This document shows positions 8,650-17,186 of a stretch of 64,000 nt of DNA, piece by piece. The notes below the pieces were generated by a model. It was not told the DNA's origin. It saw only the letters and a list, made by a program, of their open reading frames with translations, and did not search any database. The stretch covers positions 1 through 64,000 of the forward strand of contig NZ_LMRT01000016.1 of the NCBI RefSeq assembly GCF_001426225.1. Reading direction: 5' to 3'. Origin of the DNA: Allobosea sp. Leaf344. GTDB taxonomy: Bacteria; Pseudomonadota; Alphaproteobacteria; Rhizobiales; Beijerinckiaceae. Numbering within the stretch: the first letter of the stretch is position 1; each line of letters opens with the position of its first letter. Made by a program: the position numbers and the translations under genes.

Positions 8650-9942
8650 TCAGGCGGAGCGGACGCGGCTGCAGGCGGCGGCGAGCGCCTGGTCGAGATC
8701 GGCCAGAATATCGTCGATATGCTCGATGCCGACGCTGATCCGGATGGTTTCGGGCGAGACGCCGGCGCGGCGCTGCTCATCCTCCGTCATCTGCCGGTGC
8801 GTGGTCGAGGCGGGGTGGCAGGCGAGCGATTTGGCATCGCCGATATTCACCAGCCGCTTCACCAGCCGCAGCGAATCATAGAAAATTTTGCCGGCTTCAA
8901 ACCCGCCCTTCACGCCGAAGGTCAGGAGCGAGGAACCCTGGCCGCGGAGATATTTGCGGGCCATGGCGTGATGCGGGCTGTCGGCGAAACCGGCATAGTT
9001 GACCCAGGCGATAGCGGGATGGTCGCGCAGATGCTCGGCCACCTCCCGGGCATTGGCGACATGGCGCTTGACCCGCAGGGCAACGGTCTCGATGCCCTGC
9101 AGCAGCAGGAAGGCGCTCATGGCCGGGAGCACCGCGCCGGTCGTGCGCTGATAGACGCTGCGGGCGCGGGCGAGATAGGCGTCGGCGCCATAGCGGTCGG
9201 TATAGACCATGCCGTGATAGGAGGCGTCGGGGGTCGAGAAGGCCGGGAAGCGGCTGCGCTGCGCCGCCCAGTCGAAGCGCCCGGCATCGACGATGACGCC
9301 GCCGAGCGTGGTGCCGTGGCCGCCCATGAATTTGGTCAGCGAGGCGATGACGATATCGGCGCCGTACGCGATCGGCCGGAGCAGGATCGGTGTCGCCACC
9401 GTATTGTCGACGACCAGCGGCAGGCCATGCGCATGGGCCAGCGCAGCGAGCGCCTCGATATCGGCGATGTTGCCGGCGGGATTGCCGATCGATTCGCAAT
9501 AGAGCGCCCGGGTGTCGCCATCGATCAGCCGGGCGAGATCGTCGGGGCTGTCGCTGGCGGCGATCCGGCACTGGATGCCCTGGCGCGGCAGGACATGGGC
9601 GAGCAGCGTATGCGTCGTCCCATAGAGCTGCGGCACGGTGACGATGTTTCCGCCATGATCGGCAAGCGTGGCGATGGCGTAATGCAGCGCCGCCTGGCCG
9701 GTCGCGGCCGCCAGGGCGGAACGCCCGCCCTCCAGAGCCGCGACCCGTTTCTCCAGCACCGCGACGGTGGGGTTGGCGACGCGGCTGTAGCGATAGCCCT
9801 CCTCCTCGAGATTGAAGAGCGCGGCGCCATGGTCGGCGCTGTCGAAACTATAGGCCACGCTCTGATAGATCGGGACGGCGACCGCATGGGTGGTGGGGTC
9901 GTGATCGAACCCGGCGTGGATGGCGATTGTTTCGCTGCGCAT
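8650..9942 (-). CDS. metY: O-acetylhomoserine sulfhydrylase (PLP-dependent Cys/Met metabolism family)
   Basis: This enzyme joins an O-acylhomoserine with sulfide to give homocysteine, using PLP. The 430-residue version starting at ATG 9942 begins MRSETIAIHAGFDHDP, the usual family start. It contains PIYQSVAYSFDSADHGAALFNLEEEGYRYSRVANPTV and the PLP-lysine region IVIASLTKFMGGHGTTLGGVIVDAG. The length matches MetY rather than the shorter cystathionine gamma-synthases. The frame can extend to an ATG at 10011 (MQHNPGPDLARGSE...), which would put the start 13 bases after the putative leader pseudoknot. It heads a three-gene minus-strand operon with the MetA-like and acyl-CoA ligase genes. Confidence 0.92.
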   Translation of the reverse strand: MRSETIAIHAGFDHDPTTHAVAVPIYQSVAYSFDSADHGAALFNLEEEGYRYSRVANPTVAVLEKRVAALEGGRSALAAATGQAALHYAIATLADHGGNIVTVPQLYGTTHTLLAHVLPRQGIQCRIAASDSPDDLARLIDGDTRALYCESIGNPAGNIADIEALAALAHAHGLPLVVDNTVATPILLRPIAYGADIVIASLTKFMGGHGTTLGGVIVDAGRFDWAAQRSRFPAFSTPDASYHGMVYTDRYGADAYLARARSVYQRTTGAVLPAMSAFLLLQGIETVALRVKRHVANAREVAEHLRDHPAIAWVNYAGFADSPHHAMARKYLRGQGSSLLTFGVKGGFEAGKIFYDSLRLVKRLVNIGDAKSLACHPASTTHRQMTEDEQRRAGVSPETIRISVGIEHIDDILADLDQALAAACSRVRSA

Positions 9943-10023
9943 ATGCCCCGTGCCTCGCTGAAAGCCAGCTTCCGAACCTCGAGCAAGGTCCGGACCAGGG
10001 TTGTGCTGCATCAAAGCGACACA

Positions 10024-10084
10024 GGCGCTTAATAAGAACGATGAATCGATTATGCCGATGGGAAGTGGTTAAGCGCCACTTTCC
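10024..10084 (-). promoter_or_regulatory. Putative H-type pseudoknot in the metY leader
   Basis: Read on the minus strand, GGAAAGTGG (10084-10076) pairs with CCACTTCC (10068-10061), leaving one bulged A and a 7-base loop CGCTTAA. That loop, with the two preceding Gs, is perfectly complementary to TTAAGCGCC at 10032-10024, 28 bases downstream. The result is a hairpin whose loop pairs downstream, the same topology as SAM-II-type riboswitches, although the SAM-II consensus bases are not present. It lies 13 bases before the possible ATG at 10011 and 82 bases before the ATG at 9942. The pairing is seen; ligand binding is inference. Confidence 0.4.
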
Positions 10085-10349
10085 GGCTTTGATAGGCATG
10101 GAAGTCGGGCATGCCGCAGAATCGCTCACGTATCTCTGTCCGTCAGCCTTGGTCTCCGTGACATCTCACCGTCACGACATGCGGTTCATTCTGAAACGTC
10201 CCCTAGGACATTCGATGCAGTTGGCTGCTGTCCGACAGAGCGTTAATCGTTCTTCAAGCAATCTATTGCCTCGCGCTCCAACCCATGATCATTGACGGCA
10301 AGGCGGCTCGGCCCGCCTTTTGGACCGTTCAGACAGGCAGAGGCAGGCC
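10085..10349. other. Intergenic region between metY leader and cupin gene
   Basis: Together with the leader this makes a divergent intergenic region of about 400 bases, lower in GC than its surroundings. It should contain promoters for metY (minus) and the cupin gene (plus). I see no open frame with convincing codon bias in it and no recognisable regulator site besides the pseudoknot. Confidence 0.5.
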
Positions 10350-10796
10350 GTGACGAAGATCCCCATGATAGCGTCGGTGACGGAGGTCGATCTGCTGCCG
10401 GCGCCGATCGAGCCGAGCTGGATTCTCGCCGGCGAGCCGGTCGCTCGCAACGCAACCCTGTCGCGCAGCGCCGATGGGCTGGCGAGCACGCTGGTCTGGG
10501 ACTGCACGGCCGGGAGTTTCCGCTGGATCTACGAGATCGACGAGACGATCTATTTCCTCGAAGGTTCGGCGACCATTTCCGACGGGGTGAGCCCGCCGAA
10601 GAGCTTCGGGCCGGGCGACGTCCTGTTCCTGCCGCGCGGCGCGGTCTGCCACTGGCATGTCGAGCGCTATGTGAAGAAGGTGGCGTTCTGCCGACGCACC
10701 GTGCCCTTCCTCCTGAGCGTCGCGATCAGGGGCTACGGCCGCATCAGGCGCATGATCAGCGGCGCCGGCGGCGGGTTCACCGTCGGCGCGGCCTGA
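10350..10796 (+). CDS. Cupin-domain protein
   Basis: This 148-residue protein has a single cupin barrel of the DUF861 type. WIYEIDETIYFLEGSATISD and FGPGDVLFLPRGAVCHWHVERYVKKVAFCR form the two cupin motifs. The metal ligands of classical cupins are only partly present (a His in the second motif; the first has Glu residues). The GTG at 10350 gives a product beginning VTKIPMIASVTEVDLLPAP; an alternative start is the in-frame codon at 10320. It converges on the ThDP enzyme gene. Substrate unknown. Confidence 0.75.
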   Translation: MTKIPMIASVTEVDLLPAPIEPSWILAGEPVARNATLSRSADGLASTLVWDCTAGSFRWIYEIDETIYFLEGSATISDGVSPPKSFGPGDVLFLPRGAVCHWHVERYVKKVAFCRRTVPFLLSVAIRGYGRIRRMISGAGGGFTVGAA

Positions 10797-10819
10797 TTCA
10801 GCGGCGCGGCGAGACCGTT

Positions 10820-12517
10820 TCAGCGGGAGGCCAGCGCCTTCTCGCGGATGGCGCTGAGGCTGGTGCCGGGCAGGATCGCGTCCGTGCTGATCTTGAGATG
10901 GATGATCGCGGGCCGGCCGGATTCCCTCGCCGCCCGCAGGGCTGCCGGAAAGTCGCCGCTGCGCTCGACCGTGGCGCCGAAACCGCCGAAGGCGCGGGAA
11001 TAGAGCGCGAAATCCGGGTTGCGCAGATCAGTCCCCGAGACCCGACCCGGAAACTCGCGCTCCTGATGCATGCGGATGGTGCCGTAGCTGGCATTGTCGC
11101 AGACGATGCAGATGATCGGCAGGTCATATTGCACGGCGGTCGCGAATTCCTGGCCGTTCATCAGGAAATCGCCATCGCCATTCACCGAGACCACCACGCG
11201 CTGCGGATGGAGCCGCTTGATCGCGACGGCGGCGGGCACGCCATAGCCCATGGAGCCGGAGGTCGGCGCGATATGCGTCGCCAGCCGCCGGAAGCGGTAG
11301 AAGCGGTGGATCCAGGCGGCGTAATTGCCGGCGCCGTTGCAGATCACCGCATCCTCCGGCAGTTCCTGGCGCAGATGCAGCATGACGCTGCCGAGATTGA
11401 GTTCGCCTGGCTGCGGCGTCTCGGTCTCGCTCCAGGCGAGGTAATCGGCATGGCCGGCCCGGGTCTCCTCCCGCCAGGGCCGCTCGGCCGGTGCCGGAAG
11501 GCCAGCCAAGGCTTTCGCCATGCGCGTCGGCGCAGCGTTGATGCCGAGATGCGGGACATAGACCCGACCGATCTCCTCCGGGCCGGGATGGATATGGACG
11601 AGGCGGGTGGCCGGATTGGGGATGCCGAGCAGATCATAGCCCTGGCTCGCGATCTCGCCGAGCCTGCCGCCGAGCAGGATCAGCAGATCGGCGGCTTTTG
11701 TGCGCGCCACCAGCTTCGGATTGGCGGCGAGGCCGAGATCGCCAGCATAGGCCGGATGCAGCGGATCGAACAGCGGCAGGCGGCGATAGCTGGTCGCGAC
11801 CGGGAGATCGAAGCTCTCGACGAAGTGCCGGACGTCGCGATAGGCCTGCTCGCTCCAGCGGCTGCCGCCGAGCAGCAGCAGGGGACGGCGCGCCTCGCCC
11901 AGCAGCGCGGCGAGCCTGTCCAGCTCGCCCTGGCCGGGCGCGGCTTCGACCGGCTGGCAGGGCCTCGCCAGCGGGCTGGTGATCGTCTCCTTCAGCATGT
12001 CCTTGGGCAGGGCGACGACGACCGGGCCCGGGCGCCCGCTGGTGGCGGTGTGAAAGGCGCGCGAGACATATTCCGGCAGCCGCGCGGCGACATCGATCTC
12101 GGTCGCCCATTTCGCGATGGAGCCGAAGGCGGCGCGGTAATCCATCTCCTGAAAGGCGTCGCGATCGCGCTGGCCGCGCTCGACCTGCCCGACGAACAGG
12201 ATCATCGGGGTGGAATCCTGCTGGGCGATGTGGAGACCCGCCGCGGCATTGGCGGCTCCGGGGCCGCGGGTGACGATGCAGATTCCCGGCCGGCCGGTCG
12301 CCTTGCCATAGGCGTCGGCCATCATCGCGACGCCACCCTCCTGGCGGCAGACGGTGACGGTGATGCCGGATTCCGAAAGCGCGTCGAGAACCGGCAGGAA
12401 GCTCTCGCCGGGGACGGTGAAGACATGGTCGACGCCATTGGCGACGAGCTGCTGGACCAGGGCGCGGGCTGCGCTACGCGGGGCTGCCGCGGGCGGCGGA
12501 TCGATGCGGTCGGGCAT
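10820..12517 (-). CDS. Thiamine-diphosphate-dependent enzyme, acetolactate synthase large-subunit-like
   Basis: This 565-residue ThDP enzyme belongs to the family that decarboxylates 2-keto acids and transfers the resulting group. It carries the catalytic glutamate (E60 in VCRQEGGVAMMADAYGKATGRPG) and GPGAANAAAGLHIAQQDSTPMILFVGQV. The ThDP/Mg motif is VVSVNGDGDFLMNGQEFATAVQYDLPIICIVCDNASYG. No regulatory small subunit (ilvH) lies beside it, so it is probably a specialised paralogue rather than the biosynthetic enzyme. The ATG at 12517 fits the family start; the frame reaches 12574. It lies in tandem with the GNAT gene and near the aminoacyl-carrier-protein cluster. Confidence 0.88.
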   Translation of the reverse strand: MPDRIDPPPAAAPRSAARALVQQLVANGVDHVFTVPGESFLPVLDALSESGITVTVCRQEGGVAMMADAYGKATGRPGICIVTRGPGAANAAAGLHIAQQDSTPMILFVGQVERGQRDRDAFQEMDYRAAFGSIAKWATEIDVAARLPEYVSRAFHTATSGRPGPVVVALPKDMLKETITSPLARPCQPVEAAPGQGELDRLAALLGEARRPLLLLGGSRWSEQAYRDVRHFVESFDLPVATSYRRLPLFDPLHPAYAGDLGLAANPKLVARTKAADLLILLGGRLGEIASQGYDLLGIPNPATRLVHIHPGPEEIGRVYVPHLGINAAPTRMAKALAGLPAPAERPWREETRAGHADYLAWSETETPQPGELNLGSVMLHLRQELPEDAVICNGAGNYAAWIHRFYRFRRLATHIAPTSGSMGYGVPAAVAIKRLHPQRVVVSVNGDGDFLMNGQEFATAVQYDLPIICIVCDNASYGTIRMHQEREFPGRVSGTDLRNPDFALYSRAFGGFGATVERSGDFPAALRAARESGRPAIIHLKISTDAILPGTSLSAIREKALASR

Positions 12518-12629
12518 GGGGTCATCACCGTATTGGGCGCTCACGGGGAGCGTGGCCCCGTGACACGCCGGCATTCGCCTAGCGTGACATGATATAAATG
12601 ACGCAAGGTAAATATCGGTTTAAGGTGGT

Positions 12630-13514
12630 TTAGGTGCCGATCATCGCCGCTTCGGTATAGGTGAGATCGCCGGGACGTGGCGTCGCTGGGCCACGGGCAT
12701 ATTTCGGCATCCGCCCGGGCAGGAAGCGGCCCGGCAGCCCCGGCAGGGCGCCCGAGGCGTCGATCAGCAGCAGGAACAGCCCATGGCGCGCTAGCGCCCG
12801 GCCGATCGCGCCGGCGAGCTGCGGCCAGGGCGTATCGGCGGCGCAATAGATGATCTGCGCCACGGGGAGCGCGCCCTTGATCCGCTTCCTGACCGCGACG
12901 AAAGGATAGGCGCGACCGGCGGCGCGGCACCAGAACACGATGCAGCCGAAGCCGCGATGGTGGCGCATCAGAGCCAGCTCATGCGGCTCGGCCCCCGCCT
13001 GCTCCGCCGCCTCCTCACTAAGGATCTCGCCGCGGCAAAGGCGCGACAGGGCCAGCAGCGGCCAGGCTAGCACGATTCCCCCGGTATAGCGGCGGAAGCC
13101 CTGGGCCTCGATGATCGGCCGCGTGGCGCGCTCGGAGGAAATGTTGAGATAGGTCAGCGTGCGGTCGCGCATCGCGGCGCTGACCAGGATGGTGCCGAAG
13201 CTGCGATATCCCGCCGCGACATGCCAGCTCGACAGATTGCAGCGCCTGCCATCGGCCGCATAGAGCGTCAGCAGGCAGCCGACCAGCCTGTCGCCATCGA
13301 CCAGGACATAGCCCATGCCGGGCAGGCCCTGCCCTTCCGTCCAGTCGGCCAGGCGCTGCAGCGAGCCCTGCCAGCCGGCCGCGTCACGGGCGGGGAAGCC
13401 CTGGCTCAAAAGCAGGGCGAGCGCGGGGATATCGGCGGTTTCGATCCGCCGGCAGCGTATGGCGGCGCCAGCCGCCTGCGCGCCGTCCTGGTCCCGAACC
13501 CTAGCGGTCATCAC
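12630..13514 (-). CDS. GNAT-fold acyltransferase-like protein
   Basis: This 294-residue protein opens with a GNAT-like N-terminal domain: IRCRRIETADIPALALLLSQGFPARD, then GMGYVLVDGDRLVGCLLTLY and a LTYLNISSERATRPIIEAQGF block. A C-terminal half of about 140 residues follows with no motif I can name; it may be a second, degenerate GNAT fold. Acceptor and donor are unknown. It is divergent from the flippase gene at 13745 and shares its promoter region, which contains the CCGTAA/TTACGG inverted motif. Confidence 0.65.
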   Translation of the reverse strand: MMTARVRDQDGAQAAGAAIRCRRIETADIPALALLLSQGFPARDAAGWQGSLQRLADWTEGQGLPGMGYVLVDGDRLVGCLLTLYAADGRRCNLSSWHVAAGYRSFGTILVSAAMRDRTLTYLNISSERATRPIIEAQGFRRYTGGIVLAWPLLALSRLCRGEILSEEAAEQAGAEPHELALMRHHRGFGCIVFWCRAAGRAYPFVAVRKRIKGALPVAQIIYCAADTPWPQLAGAIGRALARHGLFLLLIDASGALPGLPGRFLPGRMPKYARGPATPRPGDLTYTEAAMIGT

Positions 13515-13647
13515 CCATCCCCGATCGATCCCCAGCCTCGTGCCGCCTGTGACTGGACATTGTCCCCGCCATGATCAGATGCGCATCCTGCCATGGCGAC
13601 ACCATGCGTGGCGCCGAATTCATTGTGGAGCGCGAGCGTTGAGACTT

Positions 13648-13682
13648 CCGTAATGCGGGCGGCCACTAGAATGACGTTACGG
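13648..13682. promoter_or_regulatory. CCGTAA...TTACGG inverted motif upstream of the flippase gene
   Basis: CCGTAA (13648-13653) and TTACGG (13677-13682) form an inverted pair separated by 23 bases in the 230-base divergent region between the GNAT and flippase genes. The same half-sites, again with CG before TTACGG, occur at 20695-20721 in the promoter region of the aminoacyl-carrier-protein cluster. A shared regulator is inferred. Confidence 0.35.
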
Positions 13683-13744
13683 TCTTACCAGAAGCGCCGT
13701 TGAGGCATTGGATGCGAGGCCGGCCTGAGCCGGAAGAGGACGCG

Positions 13745-15049
13745 ATGATCGCCACAACCCGAGCCCGGCTCCGCGCCCTGCTCCCCCGCAAGATCCCGGG
13801 CGGTGGCTTCGGCAGCCGCTTCGCCCTCATTCTGTCGGGCGAGCTGGTCCAGGCGCTGTTTCATTTCGTGCTCAACATCGTGCTGGTGCGGGTGCTGAGC
13901 CAGGCGGATTACGGGCTGTTCGCGATGGTCTTCGTCTGCGGCGCGGTGGGCATCACCTATATCCGGGCCGTGGTGGCGGTGCCCGCGACGATGTTCATCG
14001 CGCCCTGTCACGGGCGGCCGGCAGCGCGGGCCTATGACAGCCTGTTCGGCACCGGGGCGGTCGCGCTGTCGCTCGCGTCCGGCGGTCTCGCCGCCGCCTG
14101 CCTGGTCCCGGCGCTGGGCGCGGCCGGTCTCGCGGCCGGCGCCTTCATCGGGCTCTACATGTTCCGCAGCTATCTCCGCATCGTGCTGCTGGCCTGCAAG
14201 GCCCCGCGGATCGCCGGGCTGAGCGACCAGGTCTATGCCGCGATCGGCCTCCTCTTCCTCTCCGCCAGCGTCTTCGCAGCGCCCTCCATCTCGCTCGCCC
14301 AGGCCTTCATGGCGCTGGCGCTCGGCCATGGCTGCGGCATCGCCATCTCCTATGTGGCGCTGCGGCGCCCCTTGCGCCTCACACTCCGGGCCTCGCTGTG
14401 GCGTCGCTACCGCGCGGTCTGGCAAAAGCTCGCCTGGTCGCTGACCGGCGTCACCACCAACACGCTGCAAGGGCAGGGCATGACGCTGGCCTTCGCGCTG
14501 CTGGTCGGGCCAGCGCGCTTCGCGCCCATCGCCGCCACGCTGGTGCTGTTCGCGCCGCTGCGCATCCCGACCAACGCGCTGACCAATATGGTGCTGGCCG
14601 AGGTGACGGAGCTGCTGGCCAAGGGGCAGGCGGCGCAGGCCAGCCGGATCGTCATGCGCTCCACAGCGATCATCGCCGCCGGCTGCCTGGCCTATGGCGC
14701 GGCGATGCTGCTCGCGCTGCCGATGATCGAGCGGCATCTGTTCAAGGGCCGCTTCGACCATGAGCCGATGAACTGGATCGCCGCCGGCGTCTTCGCTGCG
14801 ATGCTGGTCTCGCTGCTCTATGCCATCCCGCGCGCCTATCTCGAAGCCTGCGGCGCCTTCCGGACCATCGCCTGGGGCAGCGCCAGCGCCTTCCTCATCG
14901 GCGCCTGCATCATGATCCCGGTGCTTTTGACCATGCCTTCGGCCTTCGCGCTGCTGGGGCTGATCGCGTCCGAAGCCTATATCCTGGTCTGGCTGGGCCG
15001 GGCCTTCCGGCGGATCGCCACGGGCCGGGGCATGGCCGGGCACGCCTGA
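13745..15049 (+). CDS. Polysaccharide/oligosaccharide flippase (Wzx-like, MOP superfamily)
   Basis: This 434-residue integral membrane protein probably flips lipid-linked glycans across the inner membrane. Hydrophobic helices are spaced along its whole length. The first helix segment (FALILSGELVQALFHFVLNIVLVRVLSQADYGLFAMVFV) has the typical layout of polysaccharide exporters, including the L(S/T)xxDYGLF turn. The start ATG at 13745 is preceded by GGAAGAGG, better than the upstream start at 13700. It is transcribed away from the GNAT gene. Its role in exporting the polymer made by the 21-30 kb genes, or a carrier-protein-derived product, is inferred from proximity. Confidence 0.85.
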   Translation: MIATTRARLRALLPRKIPGGGFGSRFALILSGELVQALFHFVLNIVLVRVLSQADYGLFAMVFVCGAVGITYIRAVVAVPATMFIAPCHGRPAARAYDSLFGTGAVALSLASGGLAAACLVPALGAAGLAAGAFIGLYMFRSYLRIVLLACKAPRIAGLSDQVYAAIGLLFLSASVFAAPSISLAQAFMALALGHGCGIAISYVALRRPLRLTLRASLWRRYRAVWQKLAWSLTGVTTNTLQGQGMTLAFALLVGPARFAPIAATLVLFAPLRIPTNALTNMVLAEVTELLAKGQAAQASRIVMRSTAIIAAGCLAYGAAMLLALPMIERHLFKGRFDHEPMNWIAAGVFAAMLVSLLYAIPRAYLEACGAFRTIAWGSASAFLIGACIMIPVLLTMPSAFALLGLIASEAYILVWLGRAFRRIATGRGMAGHA

Positions 15050-15083
15050 CCGGGAGCCGGGACGGCCGGCCGGCGGCGACCCG

Positions 15084-15815
15084 TCAGGCGGTGCTGCCGG
15101 CGTCCACCGTCATCACCGTGCCGGTGATGTTGCGGGCCTTGTCAGAGACGAGATAGGCGACGGCGCTGGCGACGTCTTCGGGCGCGACCAGCCGGCGCAG
15201 GGCGCTGCGCGCCGCGACGCGCTCGCGCTGCGCCTCGTCCATGCTCTCCGTCATCTCCGTCTCGACGAAACCGGGCGCGACGGCGTTGACGGTGACGCCG
15301 AGGCGCCCGGCCTCCCGTGCGAGCGAGCGGGTGAAGCCGATCATCGAGGCTTTGGTCGCGGCATAGACCGAGAGGGCGTTGTAGCCGGTGAAGGCGATGA
15401 TCGAGGCGATAGTGACGATGCGCCCGGCGCCGGCGGCCATCATCCCGCGCATCGCATATTTCGTCAGCAGCATCGGGGAAAGCGTGTTGAGATGCACGAG
15501 CCGGCCGATCTCGGCGTCGGGCATCGTCGCGAGCAGGCCCGGCGTGCCGATGGCGGCGTTGGCGACGAGGCCGTAGAGCGGGCCATGCTCGCGGCGGATG
15601 GTCTGCACCAGCTGCTGCAGCCGGTCGAGCTCGCCGAGGTCGCAGGGGATGAAATGCAGCGAGCCGCCGCTGACGCCGGCGGAAGCGGCCGCGAAAGCCT
15701 CCGAGCGGCGGCGCGCGACGGCGACGACATGGAAGCCGTCGCCTGCGAGAGCTACGGCGGTGGCGAGACCGATGCCGCGGGTGCCGCCGGTGACGAGGAC
15801 GACGCGTCCGCTCAT
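15084..15815 (-). CDS. Short-chain dehydrogenase/reductase, FabG-like
   Basis: This 243-residue SDR probably reduces a 3-oxoacyl thioester with NADPH. It has the cofactor motif TGGTRGIG (9-16), the ANAA motif at 85-88, and catalytic N110, S138, Y151 and K155 (YAATK). The PGFVETEMTESM loop and the C-terminal TGTVMTVDAGSTA are FabG-like. Its ATG at 15815 overlaps the stop of the AMP-ligase gene (ATGA). As the last gene of the aminoacyl-carrier-protein operon it probably acts on a carrier-protein-bound intermediate. Confidence 0.88.
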   Translation of the reverse strand: MSGRVVLVTGGTRGIGLATAVALAGDGFHVVAVARRRSEAFAAASAGVSGGSLHFIPCDLGELDRLQQLVQTIRREHGPLYGLVANAAIGTPGLLATMPDAEIGRLVHLNTLSPMLLTKYAMRGMMAAGAGRIVTIASIIAFTGYNALSVYAATKASMIGFTRSLAREAGRLGVTVNAVAPGFVETEMTESMDEAQRERVAARSALRRLVAPEDVASAVAYLVSDKARNITGTVMTVDAGSTA

Positions 15816-17182
15816 GACGGGGTCCGCAGCAGCTTGCCGCCGGGCGTCAGCGGCAGATCGGTGACGAAGCTCAGGCTGACCGGGACCTTGTGCCTGTCGA
15901 GATGCGCCCGGCAATGGGCGATGATCGCGGCTTTCAGCGCGGCGGGATCGGCGACGGCCTCTTGCCCGTCATGCAGCAGGATCTCGGCCTCGACCACGGC
16001 GCCGAGGATCGGGTTCGGGCGCGGCTTCACCCGCGCCATCGAGACGGAAGGGTGGCGGTTGATGACGGTCTCGACCTCCTCCGGCTGCACCTTGACGCCG
16101 CCGACATTGATCATGCCGCTGCTGCGGCCGAGGAAATGACAGCGATCGCCGCGCAGCGCGACGCGGTCGCCGCTGTCGACGAAACCGTCTGGGTCCATCA
16201 GCGGCCCGGCCTCGCTGCCGAGATAGCGCCTGGCCGTGCGCTGCGAGCGGATATGGAGCGTGCCGCCGCGGATCGCGATCTCGATGCCGGCGCGGCTGCC
16301 GATCAGCCCGGCGGGAAAACCTTCGCGGCCATCTTCCACGGTGAAGCCGACACCGCCCTCGGTCGAGGCATAGGCATGGGCGATCCGGGCCCGCGGGAAT
16401 GCGGCGCGCAGCGCGTCCAGGATCGCCTGGTCGGCGATTTCCCCGGAGAGCCGGACATAGCGCGGCGAAAGCGCGCCGATCGCGCTGCTCATCAGCGCCA
16501 TCCGCCAATGCGAGGGGGTGCCGAGGAGATGCGTCACCGGCGCGGCCGCGACCCTGCGGAGATAGTCGCTGACGGGCTCCCCCGCCTCCGACAGCAGCAG
16601 CGAGGCGGGGCCGAGCATCGCGCGCAGGAAGACCTGCAGCCCGCCATAGCGGCGGATATCGTAGAAGGTCGACCAGACCGTGCCGGGTTCCGGCGTCGCG
16701 GCGGTGTTGATGCCGCCGACCAGCCCCTCCAGCGTGTGCAGGACGAGCTTCGGCGCGCCGCTCGTGCCGGAGGTGGCGAGCACCCATTCGGTCGCGAGCG
16801 GGGCCGCGGCAGGCGCCGCCCCCGAAGCGGCCTGTACGGTGATGCAGGGTAGATCCGGCAGGGTCTCGCGCAGCGGCCCGTCGCGATCGGTGACGAGGAG
16901 GTCGATCTCGGCGTCCCGCACGATCGCCGGCAGCTGCTCCGGCGCGATGCCGGGCGGGAGCAGCAGCATGCGGCGCGCCAACCCGTCCAGTACGAGCATC
17001 GCCTTGGCCGCCGCCATCTGCCCCTCGGTCGCGAGCAGGATCGAGCGGCCGGCGAGGCGCTGCGCCATCTCCCGATCGGCCGGCGCTTTGACCAGCTCCG
17101 CGACCGCGTGGCTCGCGGTCCGGTCGGCGAGCCTGACTCCATCGAGGCCGCCATGCCGGTGCAGGCGCGCGCGCAGGTTCAT
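15812..17182 (-). CDS. AMP-forming acyl/aryl ligase (ANL superfamily)
   Basis: This 456-residue enzyme probably adenylates a carboxylic acid and loads it on CoA or a carrier protein. The AMP-binding P-loop-like motif is WVLATSGTSGAPKLVLHTLEG. Further ANL blocks are HAYASTEGGVGFTVEDG, VDSGDRVALRGDRCHFLGRSSGMINVGGVKVQPEEVE and the C-terminal catalytic lysine region LPLTPGGKLLRT. The ATG at 17182 lies just after the carrier-protein stop at 17187; an upstream ATG at 17218 would overlap that gene. The order carrier protein then ligase suggests the carrier protein is its partner, but the substrate is unknown. Confidence 0.85.
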   Translation of the reverse strand: MNLRARLHRHGGLDGVRLADRTASHAVAELVKAPADREMAQRLAGRSILLATEGQMAAAKAMLVLDGLARRMLLLPPGIAPEQLPAIVRDAEIDLLVTDRDGPLRETLPDLPCITVQAASGAAPAAAPLATEWVLATSGTSGAPKLVLHTLEGLVGGINTAATPEPGTVWSTFYDIRRYGGLQVFLRAMLGPASLLLSEAGEPVSDYLRRVAAAPVTHLLGTPSHWRMALMSSAIGALSPRYVRLSGEIADQAILDALRAAFPRARIAHAYASTEGGVGFTVEDGREGFPAGLIGSRAGIEIAIRGGTLHIRSQRTARRYLGSEAGPLMDPDGFVDSGDRVALRGDRCHFLGRSSGMINVGGVKVQPEEVETVINRHPSVSMARVKPRPNPILGAVVEAEILLHDGQEAVADPAALKAAIIAHCRAHLDRHKVPVSLSFVTDLPLTPGGKLLRTPS

Positions 17183-17186
17183 GAGA

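Noticed and set aside
9943..10349. SAM-II riboswitch before metY
   Set aside because: The pseudoknot topology fits but conserved SAM-II bases (for example the GCAGC and GCTAAA blocks) are absent, so it is reported only as an unassigned pseudoknot.
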